Position numbers and translations under genes: made by a program
Assembly (NCBI RefSeq): GCF_026151205.1
Contig: NC_087072.1
Coordinates: forward strand, 2,809,375 to 2,873,374
Length of the DNA: 64,000 nt
Direction: 5' to 3'
DNA from: Bolinopsis microptera
Lineage: Eukaryota; Ctenophora; Tentaculata; Lobata; Bolinopsidae
Notes under the pieces: generated by a model
Told to the model about the DNA's origin: nothing
Database searches by the model: none
Seen by the model: the letters and a program-made list of their open reading frames with translations, nothing else
Shown: positions 30,481 through 43,039 of the stretch, piece by piece
Position numbering within the stretch: the stretch's first letter is position 1
Layout of the letters: every line of letters starts with the position of its first letter

Positions 30481-32119
30481 AAGTACATAACAGTTGGTTC
30501 TAATTTGAAGAAAAGGTCACGGAAATCCTAATAAACGTTATTTTACAGGACTGTAAAATTTGTGAGAAAGATTGTGAGTTTATAATAGTTTATTTTTTAT
30601 CTAATAAATATTTTCATATTTTTGGCCTTTTACTGACTTACACTTAGGAATATACAGCATTTGGAGTTAAAAATATCATTTTTTGTCACCACGCCAGCCG
30701 CTTTGAAGTCGGCAATTTTATTTTTTAATATATGGTTGTTGATTTAAGGGGATATAAATACTTATTTTTTCATTTCTTTCATTTCCAAAAAGGGGTTCTT
30801 TTTCGCATTTATTTATTTTTGATAATCGGATCGAGCCAAATTTATTAAATTGTGTTTACCATTTAAAATCGTTGCTCTAAAAAATGAGGAAATAAAATTT
30901 TATTACTCATGCAACTAAGAAAAATTGAGTATAAAAAAACTCAATTTACTGTTTTAAGTTCCAAGTTAATATAATCATTTTCTAAAGGTCTCGAAAACTT
31001 TAATCATTTACAGAGGGTTGGCCTCTTTTTCACTGAAAAGAGCCATCAGATTTCATGCATTCTGGGACCAATTTGTGTGATTTAAGTACCTACAAATTGG
31101 TGTTACTGTTTCGAATTTTTAAAATACTGTAAACAATTTTAATCTGTATTCTTATAGTTTAAACCATAATGTGAAATAGGGGGGCCCAATACCACACTCT
31201 GTAATGATTTAACTACGAAACTTTCAGAAATTTGTGTGTAATTGGGAATAATTAAAAAGTTGTTATGGGGCCCCAAATTGTGTTAAACGGAATGTACAGA
31301 CTGTATAATACTTAACATACATTTTCTTACACACAACAAATCTAATCTCTGGAATGTTCTATGATATCAATGGCAATGTTTTGATACTGTGTATTATCAT
31401 GATTATGCCTTACAGGCCGACTTCCGAGGAGTTTCGGTTGCCATGGCAACACATAAATATGATAAAGAATTTGTAAACGCAGTCACAACTCTGTCGTGTA
31501 CACTGTACGGTGCAGCGGTTATTTTTTGATAGGTAACATCTACTTTTTCAGCATTTGCGGGATGACCAGTTCACACGTATATTTTCCCGCAGAAACAAAC
31601 CGCAAAAAATTATTTTAAATTTTTTCCAAAAACCCAAATTATCACAGGGACTTCTGTCTAAATAAATTTAAATCGAAAAAACCAAATTTTTAATTTTTTA
31701 ATCCTGAAGTGCTGATTTTCCCAGGCAGAATAATAAAAGATCCTGATAGTTATCGAAGTCCCCCCTTAAATGATTTCTTTTGTGCTTAATATATTTTGGA
31801 TTGTGTTGGGGGGGCGATGCAAAATTTTTTATTTTTTAAGGGGGGATTTTCGGGCTAACGGGAAAAAGGTGATGCCTTTTTTGTATTTTTTTCTGACAGA
31901 AGGACTTGAGCCACTTTTTTCCGTAAGGAAATTAAAGGGTAACGAGGGGGTTTTTTGGTTTTCCCTGAATAAGAGCTGAGTTTTTTTGGCACTTCCCATA
32001 TCTCGAAAATGAGGCACAATTAAATTAACGGGAAAATTAAACGGGGGAAAGGGGAATAAGGGAAACGTGCATGTTCCTCTGAGGCTTTAGGAACTGCGGG
32101 GAAGTGGAAAATGGGGGTA
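30481..32119. other. AT-rich non-coding sequence, reference copy of the duplicated block
   Basis: No coding signal. The landmarks AATTGAGTATAAAAAA (about 30926), GTTTCGGTTGCCATGG (about 31431) and GCATTTGCGGGATG (about 31551) recur in a degraded form from about 32120. Homopolymer runs become longer after about 31560, so degradation may already start there. Confidence 0.6.
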
Positions 32120-35100
32120 GTATATAAAAATTACCATGCAACTAAAAAAAATTGAGTATAAAAAACTAAATTTTAAAACTTAGTTTTAAGTTGAAATTTA
32201 AATATTACTCCCCCCAAAAGTTTTTTAAAGGTTCCAAAAAAAAATTTAATAATTAAGAGTATGTCCTTTTTTTTTTACCTTGGAAAAGACCCAAAAAAAA
32301 CAATTTCCCAATTTTATTTTCCCCCGGACCCCCAATTTTTTGGGGTTTTTTTAAAGGGTTAAAAAATTGGTTTTTTTTTTGGGGAAAAATTTTGTTTTAA
32401 AAACCTTAACAAAAATAAATTAAGATTTTTTTTAAGGGTTTTTTTAAACCCTTATAAAAATTTTAAAAAGGGGTTGGAAAATTGGGCCAACCCTTGAAAA
32501 ATTAAATTTTCGGAAAACCTTAAAATTTTTTGTTTAATTCCCCAATTTTTTTTTAAACAATTTTGTTATAGGGAAAATTTTGGTAAACGTTTTAATGGTT
32601 TAAAAAAAACTTAAATTTTTCGAAAAAGGGAATTAACATTTTTTTCAAAAAACATTACCTTTAATTCTTCTTTAAATTTTTGAAATTTAATGGCAAATTT
32701 TTTTTGAAATGTTAAATTAAACATGAATTTTGCCTTTTTTGGCCCTTTTTCCCATGGAGTTTCGGTTGCCATGGAACCAAAACAAAGGGGAAAGGGAATT
32801 TTTTAAACCAGTCACAACTCTTCCCTGTAACTGTACGGGCGAGCGGTTATTTTAAGATAGGGAAAATCAAATTTTTTAGCATTTGCGGGAGGGCCATTCA
32901 CAAATATATTTTCGCAGACCCAACTTTGCATAAAAATTTTAAACCAAATTTTCTATAACCAAATTTTCTAAAAAACGGGCCCTTTAAGGGGCCCAAATTT
33001 TGAATGAAATCGAAAAACCAAAAATTTTTATTTTTCATTCCCGAATTCGAGTTTCCAGGCAGTAAAACAGATTTCCAAGATATCGAAAATCTCCTTAAAT
33101 TTATTTTCTCTGCTGCTTTAAAATCGGGGTTGTCGTTGGGGGGCGATGCAGATTTGTTTTCTTTTTAAGGGGGGGGTTTTGCTCGCAGGGGAAAGAGGGG
33201 ATGCACATTTTTTATTTGTCTGAACCAAAGTAGGGCTTGACCCCGTTTTTGTAATGCAATAAAGTAAAAGAGTGGTTTTTGGTTTTCTCCTGAAAAAAGC
33301 TGGATTTTTGGATTTCCCCCAATTTCTTCGGATTGATGCACTTAAAAAATTCATGGACTTGGGCATTTAAAACAGGGATTAGGAAAACGGCACGTGCAGT
33401 GTATCCCTGAGGGGGTTGGAAATGCTGGTAGTGGTTTTGGGAAAAAAAAGGGAAAAAAGGCGTTTTTTTCCGGGAAAAAAAGGTTTTTTGGGGTTGGTTT
33501 TTTTCCCGGGTAGGTTTTTTTTGGGCCAATTTTTTGGGGTTTGAAAAGGGAGGAGAAAAAACCGTAACAAATAATTTTCTTTTTTAAAAAAGGGAGGGGG
33601 GCCCCCAATCAAAAGTTTGCAGCGGGTTTCCAAAAAGGGGTTTTGGTAAATTAAAAAAATTCCCCTTTTGAAATTCCCCGGTTAAAATTTTAAACTTAAA
33701 AAAACTAAGGAATTTTTAAACAAAGGTTTTTTGGAACGTTTGCCCTTTTCCCGTAAATTTTTTCCAAGGCACCTATGAAAAAAATTTTTAAACCTTAAAA
33801 TTTTTAAATTCTGGAAAAAATTTTTATTTTAAGGCTTTTTTTTACCGGGGGAAACCCGTTTTTTCCCCCTTGTTTTTACTTTTTTAAACCAAAAAAGGGC
33901 CGTTTTGAAATTTAAAAGCCTTTAAGTTTAACCAATTTTTTTAAGTATAAAGGTCCTTGAATGGAAAGGTTTTTCCAAAAAATTCGTTTTCAACCCCCGG
34001 GGTTTGTTTTTAAAATTTTAAAAAAGGGGGACTTTTGTATTTTTCCTTGGTTAAAACTTTCCGGGGCAAAAATTTAAAGGAAATTTTTTTTCTCCAAAAG
34101 GTTAATTTTTGGACTTTTAAATTAACCCCCTTGAGGCCAATTAACGGGAATTTAAAAATTTGAAAATCCCGGATTTTTTAAAACCAAAATTCCCCGGCCG
34201 TACCGGGGGGGGGCAAAATCGGCCCAAAATTTTAACCCAGGGGCCCTTTTTTCCGGCCCCGCGTTTTTTTTTTGGCCGGGTTTTTTTTTATCCCCCGGGG
34301 CGGAAAAAAATTCTTTTCTTTGGGGGAAACCTTTTTTTTTTCCCCCCCTTTTCCTAATTTTAAAAAATCCAAAGACACCCAAAAAAAATCCCCTTCCTTT
34401 AAATTTTGTTTAAAATTTAAAAAAGGTTTAAATTAAAAAAAAGGAAAATTAAAAAACAAAGGGGGGGGAAAAACTATTTCCCATATTTGGTTTTTTTTAG
34501 TAACCATTTTAATTTAAAAAAACCGGGAATTTACGTTGTTTTAAATTTTTTAAAATTTAAAAAAAAATTTAAAAATTTTTATAAAACATTTAAACACATT
34601 TTTTTATTCCTGCATTGTAAACCCTTAAATTTTTCTAGTAATATTATATTTTTAAAACCCCATTTCTTTGTCAGGGGGTGCTGGAAAATACCGTCGCTAT
34701 AAAATACTATGACTAAATCCTACTTTTAAAAACAAACAAAATTTTTTATCCACATTTTCGGGGGACTAAATTTTTATCACAAACAAAAAATAGACATGGT
34801 AAATAAAGGGAGGGTTTTTTTCAATGAAATTCGTTAAATTTGTTTCATATTTTCACACAAATTACGGGCAACATTTAAAGGGGTTTCTTGTTTGGGAGTT
34901 ACTTCTGGGGCCCGCGCCACCCTGTGGGGTTTTCACATAAGTAAAAATTTTCCGATAAAACAATTTTTTCTCATTTTGGGGCTTTTTTACCTAAAAAATC
35001 AAATTTTTAAATATTAAATTTTTTCCGGCTGTCTTCTATTCCACGATGAAAAAAAGCTGGGCGAAAACATTTGGGGAAAGCGAATTTTCAGAACTGGAAA

Positions 35101-35640
35101 ATCTTTTGAAGACAGTTTCTGCTGATTGTGCTGCAAACAAATTTTCACATCATGAAAATTCGATCGGGAAAAGAACCCCCTTTATTTTCCCACCAAAAAA
35201 CAAACCCGTTTTTTTCCCCAAATTACCCAATATTAAGTAACTGCATTTTATGATTAAAATTTGGGCCCAAAATCGAACAATTTTAAAAAATTAAACTTTA
35301 AAAGCAATGGCCAATTTTTTCACTAAATAATTTTCCCCTTTTAATTTTCAAACACCGGGTTTTTGGGCTTTGTTTCCCCAATCGTCTATAAATTTAAAAC
35401 TGCACTCTTCCCCCTAACTCGGATGGTTTTTTAAAAAGGGGTCCCCCAGTTAATTAGATCAATTTTTTTTTTTTTGATACAAAAATACCCGTTGGGGGGT
35501 TTTATCATTCAAACTTCACAAGGTAACCCATTAAGTTTTCGATCAGTTCCAAATCGACAGGCCCCAAAAACCCTAAAAAATTTTAATTTCCTTGTAAATT
35601 TAAAATTTTTTTCTTTTCCGATCAAAATAAATATTTAAAT
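32120..35640. other. Suspect low-quality block: corrupted repeat of the preceding sequence
   Basis: The same landmarks reappear at about 32152, 32759 and 32880, surrounded by unusual homopolymer runs (AAAAATTTTT, GGGGG, CCCCC) and many small indels; the offset grows from about 1.23 to 1.33 kb. Past about 33.4 kb I can no longer align it, but the run-rich texture continues to about 35.6 kb. This looks like poor base-calling or an unmerged contig overlap rather than biology. ORFs of 60-105 codons here (for example 33212-33633 minus) should not be used. Confidence 0.65.
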
Positions 35641-36351
35641 TTTTAAAGTTACAATTGAACGGTGTTAAGAAGATAATTTAAGAGAAATGTTTTGAAAGTG
35701 CCTGATTTCGAGTATAAGATCTGTACTGATACATTAATTTTCAGATTGTTATTATAGTGTATTTGTATTTTTTATATTATCTTATCCGCACAAGTTCGGA
35801 AGCCATCTGAACGCTATTGCCAGACACAGGCATATATTTATTTTGGGGTATCATGCTCTCAGAAATTTTAACTCAGTCCGATATTATAGTTATACTAACC
35901 TGCATTGCATAAGGTTAATTGTCTCGCAGTCTAGTGCATAAACCTTTTATTTTGTATAAACCCTTTATTTTGATTGGGAAAACTTTAGTTTAATGTGGTT
36001 ACCGTCTCTAAAGTTGGCATGATAGTTAATAAACTCTTATCTATTATGTCACTGAAGATGACGCCTTGCAACATGTTTGACGATAGCCTGTAGATTGATA
36101 GTTTGATCTAAGTATTTACAACAATTCATCTAGTTTGATTGATTCAAAGGGAAACAAATTCCTCTCTTATCTATTATGACTATATTTAAATTCAATCCTG
36201 TAAAGTGATACTCCTTTTTTAGTAATTTAAACATGTGTTTTCTCCTTCTGATTTTTAAACTATTACCGGTCACGCTGAATAATAATGACATCAGTGAATT
36301 TAAAGCTATCGTTAACATCACTCAGAAAATGCGCGTCTTTAGCGCGTGTCT
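35641..36351. other. Non-coding stretch
   Basis: Sequence texture returns to normal. Short ORFs (36130-36321 minus, 36233-36424 plus) show no domain. It is the right end of the 11-kb insert. Confidence 0.45.
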
Positions 36352-36437
36352 TGTTGTTATGCATCAATCCTTCGGTAGATCGGCGAGATGCACCACTGTG
36401 CCTCAACGAGCTGCGAAGGATTGACATCGTGAATCAA
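36352..36437 (-). repeat. Right part of the split small GC-rich element
   Basis: GTAGATCGGCGAGATGCACC to GATTGACATCGTGAATCAA matches the end of the 48908 copy and is followed immediately by the second ATAAAACCG (36438-36446). Confidence 0.7.
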
Positions 36438-36700
36438 ATAAAACCGATACTGCTCTATGGCTGCCAAATCTTATGTCCTCACTCAAAAACCATGAGATAC
36501 CTCTCCAAAACAGATAGCAAAGCCAACCCCCAGCATACTCTCAGGTACATCTCACAAGACCACTATGAAAGATTCCACCTTAAGTTTATCAAGTGGACAG
36601 TGGTCCTTGTCTGTCCATTCAAAAGTATCAAATATAGGCTGCTGGGGCGAAAGTGGGCGCCACCCCCTCTTCTTTGAAGCCTGCAAACTTGCAATAGTGA
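36438..36700 (+). pseudogene. Non-LTR reverse transcriptase fragment, part B (split)
   Basis: Continues the fragment ending at 25453: IKPILLYGCQILC, SKTMRYLSKTDSK, LRYISQDHYERFHLKFIKW, then after frameshifts GRKWAPPPLL and FFEACKLAI. These are C-terminal blocks of the same non-LTR RT type. The ORF from 36285 includes non-native sequence upstream of 36438. Joined with part A it is still frameshifted. Confidence 0.78.
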
Positions 36701-37760
36701 AACAAATTTTTTTTTAGTGAAACAAATTTAAAATTTTATCCTTTATTTTACAATCATAATATAATAATATTTATAAGCCTCCGTTTTGAAAGTTTTAAAT
36801 TTTAATATATTCACATTTCTATTTAAAATTCAATTTAATGTTTAAGTCAATAACTGGCCGCCAAAGCCGCGCATTCTTAAAAACACGATTAAATTGTTTA
36901 TGATTATACGACAAATAGAAATAAATTTAAAATTATCCGTGGTTTTTTAAAAATAAATTATAATCTTACCTAAATCCAAAGCCAGCTTTGTAAAATTTAC
37001 TTTTAGATCAAAATATATCGTCAATTCTAAATATTTACAATGCAACATTTCATTAATTTACATACAAGCGTACTCCAGCCCCTGCACGCATCCGTTCTTA
37101 TGCGGCGCGGCTCAAGCCGCGCACGCACGTATTATTTTATACTTTTTGCTTTCTAATAAATATCGTGTCAATGTCTACGTCTAAATGTTCATGCTTTGTG
37201 TAAACCGAATCCAATTGAGATTAGTGACAAGGATAAGGACCCAAGTGCCTGTACGGCTTTTTCGGACCCCTGTGGACCACTACTCTTGAAGTCGCTCTAC
37301 AACTATTGAACATTTATAACTGTTATATAATATATAACGACATTTGACAATTATTATCATTAATCTATAATCTAGCTGTCTTGCTGAGGGGGAGGAGTAA
37401 ACGCTTCACAAACTAAAGTGCTTACAACATACAAAATTTAAAACCATCAACACGGTTATAGTTCATATCAAGGGCCAATTTGGTATACCTCTATTTCGTT
37501 GTAATATCTAGTATATCTTCACATCTTAATACTATAATGAAATACAATAGGATAATAATAATAATAAATTGAAATTTAATAATACCGCTTTTAAGATAAA
37601 TCTTATACTCAGCAGTGTTTGAACTAGTCATCCCAGAAAATATCATGAATACTGAGCTAAAAAATAACATATGCTTGAAAATATATCGTCAATACTAAAG
37701 CCCGAAAATGGTACTTAAATATATTATGCAAATATCGAATTCCAAATATGACCACAATAG
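36701..37760. other. AT-rich non-coding stretch
   Basis: No ORF with a domain. It contains an 8-bp hairpin GCGCGGCT/AGCCGCGC with a 2-base loop (37105-37122) and an (ATA)n run near 37553-37566. The left part may be the remains of the RT element's 3' UTR; the right part is probably the 3' UTR of the minus-strand fragment at 37761-38219. Confidence 0.5.
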
Positions 37761-38219
37761 TTATCGATAAAGTTTTTCAAGTTCATCTGGAGACATTTTG
37801 AAAAGGTAAGTTTTTAGAAAAGCTTTAAAAAATTCCAGAGATTGAGCAGAGGTGATGGTAACAGGCAGACGATTGTAGATCTTTGGAGCCACTACAGAGA
37901 AGCTACGCTCACCAAACTTTGAATTACAAGAAGGAACAATAAGCTTCAATGAGTGACCATGATGAGCATACTTGAACATGTCCTGCAGATAAATTGGTGC
38001 CAATCCTAACAGTGACTTGTGAGATAGTAATAAGATTTTGAAGACAATCCTTTTCTTTACATCTAACCAGTGAAGCTTTATCAGGTCATCATCAAGATGG
38101 TCATGTTTATATTTACCAGTGACAGCTTTTGCAGCAGCATTCTGAAGTAACTGGAGCTGATGCAGCAGCTTCTCGCTGATACCAAAGTACAGACCGTTAC
38201 AGTAATCTAGACATGACAC
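37761..38219 (-). pseudogene. C-terminal end of a non-LTR reverse transcriptase (CR1/L2-like), 5'-truncated
   Basis: 152 residues: SCLDYCNGLYFGISEKLL, LQLLQNAAAKAVTG, LHWLDVKKRIVFKILLL, ERSFSVVAPKIYNRLP and FFKAFLKTYLF. This LDYCN to LP to FK-LK order is the well-known C-terminus of CR1/L2/Rex-type RTs. No RT core lies upstream, so it is a 5'-truncated copy with an intact tail. Confidence 0.82.
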
Positions 38220-38957
38220 TACTAGGATACATGTTTCGAGAAAGAAAGGTTGGTCCGATTATTAACAAAAGTAAACAAAAGTCCATCAGGGACTCCACGG
38301 AGTCGAAAAAGGTACACGGCTGCTGTCTGGTGCTGCTAGGCATTTATTGATCAAGATGTTTTATTGTATTGGTTTTTGATGATTCTATTGTTCGTGACTA
38401 ATCAAGTTCTAAGTGGGGGTATAAAGTGCTGCTTAAGATACTTCGTCATCTCATGTCCAGTATAATGAATAAGATAGTAAACAATATAGTTTCAGTAGTT
38501 GACCCATGCAGTTAAGTCCGTCATAACTCACAATTGTTTAGTCATCTGTCAATTGTCAAAGTCGTTGTGTGTTTAGTCGCTGAGTTAGCAGTAAGATAAG
38601 TTGTTACGCGCGCGCGCGTTTAATCCCGTCGACGTGAGATGTGACAATAAAAACGCTACAGAATTATTGTTTTCGCGCGTTACGTAGAATTTACTAGTGT
38701 GTAATACTGGTTAACACTGGGTGTACACTGAGTGTAAGTCGCTAAGTTTCATATACGAGCCGAATATTTCTAATTTTGAGTGTATCGTGAGCATGTTTTA
38801 CAGTGCAATTGTTCGGTACTAGTGTGTTTGTGTGTATATATAAATATATCATCTGTGGAGTATGGTGTGTGGACTGTGGTAAATAATGTGTTTAGTTGGA
38901 GTGCAGTGGTTGCATGTATGAGGAAAGATAAGTGGTTATTTTAGTAACTCACATTAA
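38220..38957. other. Non-coding stretch with a short (CG)n run
   Basis: Contains a CGCGCGCGCGCG run at about 38607-38618. The right end is probably the 3' UTR of the minus-strand CR1-like copy B. No RNA gene or ORF supported. Confidence 0.5.
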
Positions 38958-39995
38958 TCAAAACTTGAGCTTATTCGTGGCAAAATTAAGCTCACACCAA
39001 TCAAGTGTATCATGCTTGAATTGCAATTCTTGTAAAGCAATTTTCAATGTATTCTTAAACCCGTTTGTCAGAGTATTAAAACTTATCTTACTTGATGTTT
39101 GTCGACAGCTGTTCCACATGTAGGATGATTGGTAGATGAATTGTGAGGATGGTTGTGATGTGATGAAATAATCCTCTCGTCGTGGTGACCTGTTAAATGA
39201 TGAGTACAGTGATAATGGTTCCTCTAACTTATTAATTTTGAATAGTTCTAAGAGACAAGTGTACTTATACAGGTTGTGAACAGTTAACAATTTCTGATTC
39301 TTAAACAAGGGCTTAGAGTGTTCTTTTTTGTAAAAGTCCACACCTAGTCTTTGCTCACCGAATGGTCGTGTCCGGGCGCAAGTTCTAAATTTTTCTAAGT
39401 AAGCTTCTTTATCCCCAAATAGAATTCTTATACAATTTTTCTGTGTTTTAAAGAGAGGTTCGAGTCGGTTGTTGCTAATACCACCCCATACAGATATTCC
39501 AAATCCCAAATGTGATTCGAATAAAGTATGGTATAAATCCTTATAATACTGTTTAGGGACAATGTGTCGTATTCTGCATAACTTACCTACTTCACATTTA
39601 AGTTTTGAGTTAAGTGACCGTGTGTGAGTTTTCCAATTAAGTTGATCATCGATAATGACACCTAGAAATTTAGCTTCTTGGACTTTTTTAATGACAACAT
39701 TGTTCAAAGTTAATATGTTCTCGTCATTTTCTACTTCCTCTTTGGCACGTGACGGTCTAAAGTGGATAAAACAGCATTTCTTAATGTTAATATGTAATAA
39801 GTTTAGTTTCATATACTTATAAACAGATGCTAAAACTTCATTTCCCTTTTCGTACAGTCTTCTGACACATGTTTCTTCAATAAATATGTTAGTGTCATCG
39901 GCAAATAGTATAAACGTTCCTATAATTGATGAGTTTCGGATGTCATTTATGTAGATGATAAACAGCAGGGGACCTAAACAGGACCCTTGGGGCAC
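38958..39995 (-). CDS. CR1-like copy B ORF2, C-terminal part
   Basis: 345 residues beginning inside RT at MPQGSCLGPLLFIIYINDI, with the catalytic FADD (FILFADDTNIF), FLGVIIDDQLNWKTH, YHTLFESHLGFGISVWGG and TQKNCIRILFGD, then a C-terminal tail. The first Met is internal to the RT palm; the native frame comes from 40059-40372 through two frameshifts between 39996 and 40070. It aligns along most of copy A 9295-10446 but lacks the Cys-rich stretch that copy A has after FKTCAR. Confidence 0.85.
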   Translation of the reverse strand: MPQGSCLGPLLFIIYINDIRNSSIIGTFILFADDTNIFIEETCVRRLYEKGNEVLASVYKYMKLNLLHINIKKCCFIHFRPSRAKEEVENDENILTLNNVVIKKVQEAKFLGVIIDDQLNWKTHTRSLNSKLKCEVGKLCRIRHIVPKQYYKDLYHTLFESHLGFGISVWGGISNNRLEPLFKTQKNCIRILFGDKEAYLEKFRTCARTRPFGEQRLGVDFYKKEHSKPLFKNQKLLTVHNLYKYTCLLELFKINKLEEPLSLYSSFNRSPRREDYFITSQPSSQFIYQSSYMWNSCRQTSSKISFNTLTNGFKNTLKIALQELQFKHDTLDWCELNFATNKLKF

Positions 39996-40058
39996 TCCGT
40001 AGACAACGGGCAGTTTCTGAGAGTCTTCACCTAATACTATACTGAGACATACTGGTAT

Positions 40059-40412
40059 CTATTCGACAGGTAACTTGCTAATAAGGTTGTTTGCATTTCC
40101 ACGGATCCCATAATTTTCTAACTTATGCAGTAACTTTTCATGTGAGATTGTATCAAAAGCTTTGCTAAGATCAATAAATATTCCAAGTACGTGTTGTTTT
40201 TTCTTGAGACGTGATTCTATGTGGTTAACTGAGTAATTTAAAGCATAACTAGTCGAATGATTTTTACGGAATCCGTACTGGTTTTCATACAAGGAATTCT
40301 GTGAATGAAAGAAGCTATATAATCTGTTGAATATAATTTTTTCAAATATTTTACCAAATACTGCAAGTGTCGACCCTGTTCTTGGGTTAATTAAATAACA
40401 AATAATACTCAA
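40059..40412 (-). CDS. CR1-like copy B ORF2, middle RT part
   Basis: 117 codons, of which the first 13 or so come from the copia-like LTR (start at 40412) and are not native. From about 40372 it reads STLAVFGKIFEKIIF, NQYGFRKNHSTSYAL, FIDLSKAFDTISHE and LENYGIRGNANNLI, then hits a frameshift and stop. It connects the first part (ending NYRPV near 46011) with the C-terminal part. Confidence 0.8.
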   Translation of the reverse strand: MSIICYLINPRTGSTLAVFGKIFEKIIFNRLYSFFHSQNSLYENQYGFRKNHSTSYALNYSVNHIESRLKKKQHVLGIFIDLSKAFDTISHEKLLHKLENYGIRGNANNLISKLPVE

Positions 40413-41196
40413 TTATTATAAATACAAATTAGATGAATAAAGAGGTTATACAAATAAATGGTGTTTCAAATGTAACCTTGTTACTCTATGTACTCACCCT
40501 CAAATAGTGAATGAGTGATTAAAAGGTGATTGGTGTGACTCAGTTACTCACACTGCTCTAACTAATACACAATTCAATACTAAACTAAATAATGTCTTTT
40601 TACTATTAGATTAAACAACTATTAAATTAAAACTACTACTCTGATGATGATGTTCTTCTTACTATATGAGGGACTTCTGAATGATGAGGACTTCAACTAA
40701 ACTGGAACTGATAACTATAATAAAAAACACTGGGGGAAAACTACCGTGAGTAAAGTGAAAGGTAATCCACGTGAAACTATAAATGAAAGTGAAAGAGGAA
40801 GCGGGAACTCCTAGACTAAACTACTAAACTATAACTATAAACTACTTACCACTCTTTCCACGTCACAGAACACAGATAGTATCTGTCGACTGGAATCTGT
40901 GGGATCACTAAAACAACGTCACTCCTCTCCCTTCTGCTACGCTAGAGTCTGGAGTCGACAACGTCACTCCTCTCCCTTCTGCTTCGCTAGAGTCTGGAGT
41001 CAACTAAACACTGGACACTCCTCTCTCTTCTGTTACTTCAACTAGAGTCTGGAGTCGAGCCTTGTCTGCCTTCTGGAGTCCCTTTACCCCAACACTGTAT
41101 ATACAATCACTGGAACTAAACCTTTGCTAAAGTGAGATACAGGGTTAGTAATATGAAGTACAAAAACAAGCTACAAATAGAATTAAGATTCTAACA
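40373..41196 (-). repeat. 3' LTR of the copia-like element (end-truncated)
   Basis: Matches 45187-46010 in length and, apart from one noticed mismatch, in sequence. Contains three degenerate copies of a 45- to 51-bp unit (ACTCCTCTCCCTTCTGC to AGAGTCTGGAGTC) at about 40921-41056. The outermost TGTTGGA of the other LTR is missing here, replaced by CR1 sequence. Confidence 0.93.
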
Positions 41197-43039
41197 TTCC
41201 CCCTACTTTAAAAAAGAAAAAGTACTTACTAATAATTTAACTCATGACTTTTACAATCTTAAAGTCATAGCTCCCTATACTTTCTTTGTTAAAAAATAGA
41301 TATCCGACTATCCGAGTTAAATTAGGAGATAAACTCTAGAAAAAATGTTAAGTTAAAAATATTCTAGTCCCGCACGCTGCACAAAAACGTGTCGTGTGCG
41401 CTAAAAATACTTTCTATGAGTTTTGAGAAAAATTGCGCGGCTCAATCCGAAATATTTCTAATTTAATACGTGTCATGTCCACTGTCATAAAAGCAGATAA
41501 CTAAAAAAGCAGTTAACGATTATTCCATATTCGGCGAGTCACGTGGTACAAGTGGATTAAATCTCTGTTAACGCGGGAAAAACATCCGCTGTAAAACAGG
41601 CTAGTGGCTAAAATGACTGCCTTCCACGCTGAGCGTGAGATCTGAGAGATATAATACTTGTACAAAACGTCCGATAGAATTAATACAGTCTAACTATTAG
41701 CTAATAACTATCAAAGTTCTTAATACGAAAATCTCTTTTCTATGAACGGAATTGAAACATCGTTCTAAGACTGACAGGTGCACAAAAAAATACCCGTCCA
41801 ACACTGTAATCAAGTGTGATCTTTAGAGATTTCTGTATTGAGTTATCGTAATGACAGAAAACTGCGTACTAAAACTAAATATTAGGAGCTATTCAAGCTT
41901 TAAACACAACCTCTAGAGAGTCAATAATGAGTCACTAACAAATCATTGACACACACCACTGTACTAAACAGTTCTAAAACGTAAAATACTGTCGTTTAAA
42001 AACAGGTTCAAACTGAGTCCCTAAAGGCTCGGGATCAGTGAAGAACATGTAATAGCATGTTGATCGAAACGACAGCATTCTTATAAAACCAAAAACTCAC
42101 GCTGAGCAACCTGCTCCTAGCTCATCCCAACAGAAAATACCAAACATCCCCTGTTAACACTTCCTACAGAAGATGCAAGTTAAAAAGTAATATCAGGTAA
42201 ATACTTTCATTTCTTTGAGAAGAAAGGATCGTCTTTCTGAAAAGTAAGTTTGAAACTGAAATGTTAGACTTTTAGAAGTAGGAATCTGAAATATTCTGTT
42301 AGCGGTAATTTTATTACACATGTCACGTACAAAATGTACTTTAAATTGTATCTATTAATCCTTATTATCTCTACACCATGTAATAGAAAATTTAGCAAAT
42401 CAACTGACAAATGTGACCGTGCGCTACAACACAAAGAAAAGGAGCGCTAAAGCTGGTACACACGTCTAAATTCGCTAACTAATCTATGTTTCTCCCAAAA
42501 TTGTTGAAAATTTAGCAAATACAACCAAAGTTCAGTTACCAGACTAAGAGAAAAGAAAAGAAAGGATAGAATGGTTCCTAAAAATGGGATTCACTAACTT
42601 TTCATCAAACATTCCCAACTTACTACATTCTCAGTAAAAAATATGAACTAACGACAAAAAATTGTCCAAAATATCCTTCCCGAAACTTCTGTTCGAGAAA
42701 CTTCTCTAGAACATAAAAACACAAAATTAATATACGTGTAAAGAGTTACAAATGTTTAAAAGATTGTTAAATACAAACACCTCGTGCATGTTAAAAGTCT
42801 CTGAAAGGTTAAAAATGTAAAAATGACTCGTTACAAAGTTGGTAATTCTAACAATACTAATATATACACACACATTTAAAGTTAAAAGTTTATTACATAT
42901 AATGACGTTAAAAAGTTATTGTTTAACCAAATTGACATTTCAAACAACAAATAATCCAAGCAAAAATATTCAATCTCTTTCTACAACATTAAGTCCAAAA
43001 CAGTTATACTCTCTCTGACATATTCACAGTATCCTTGAT
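41197..43039 (-). other. Non-coding internal region and polypurine tract of the copia-like element
   Basis: No ORF of 60 codons or more lies in this 1.84 kb, where integrase and RT would be expected. Immediately inside the LTR the minus strand reads AAAGTAGGGGGAA, a plausible polypurine tract for second-strand priming (41197-41209). Confidence 0.75.

Noticed and set aside
33118-35240. Minus- and plus-strand ORFs rich in Lys, Phe and Pro
   Set aside because: They fall in the suspect low-quality block with abnormal homopolymer runs.
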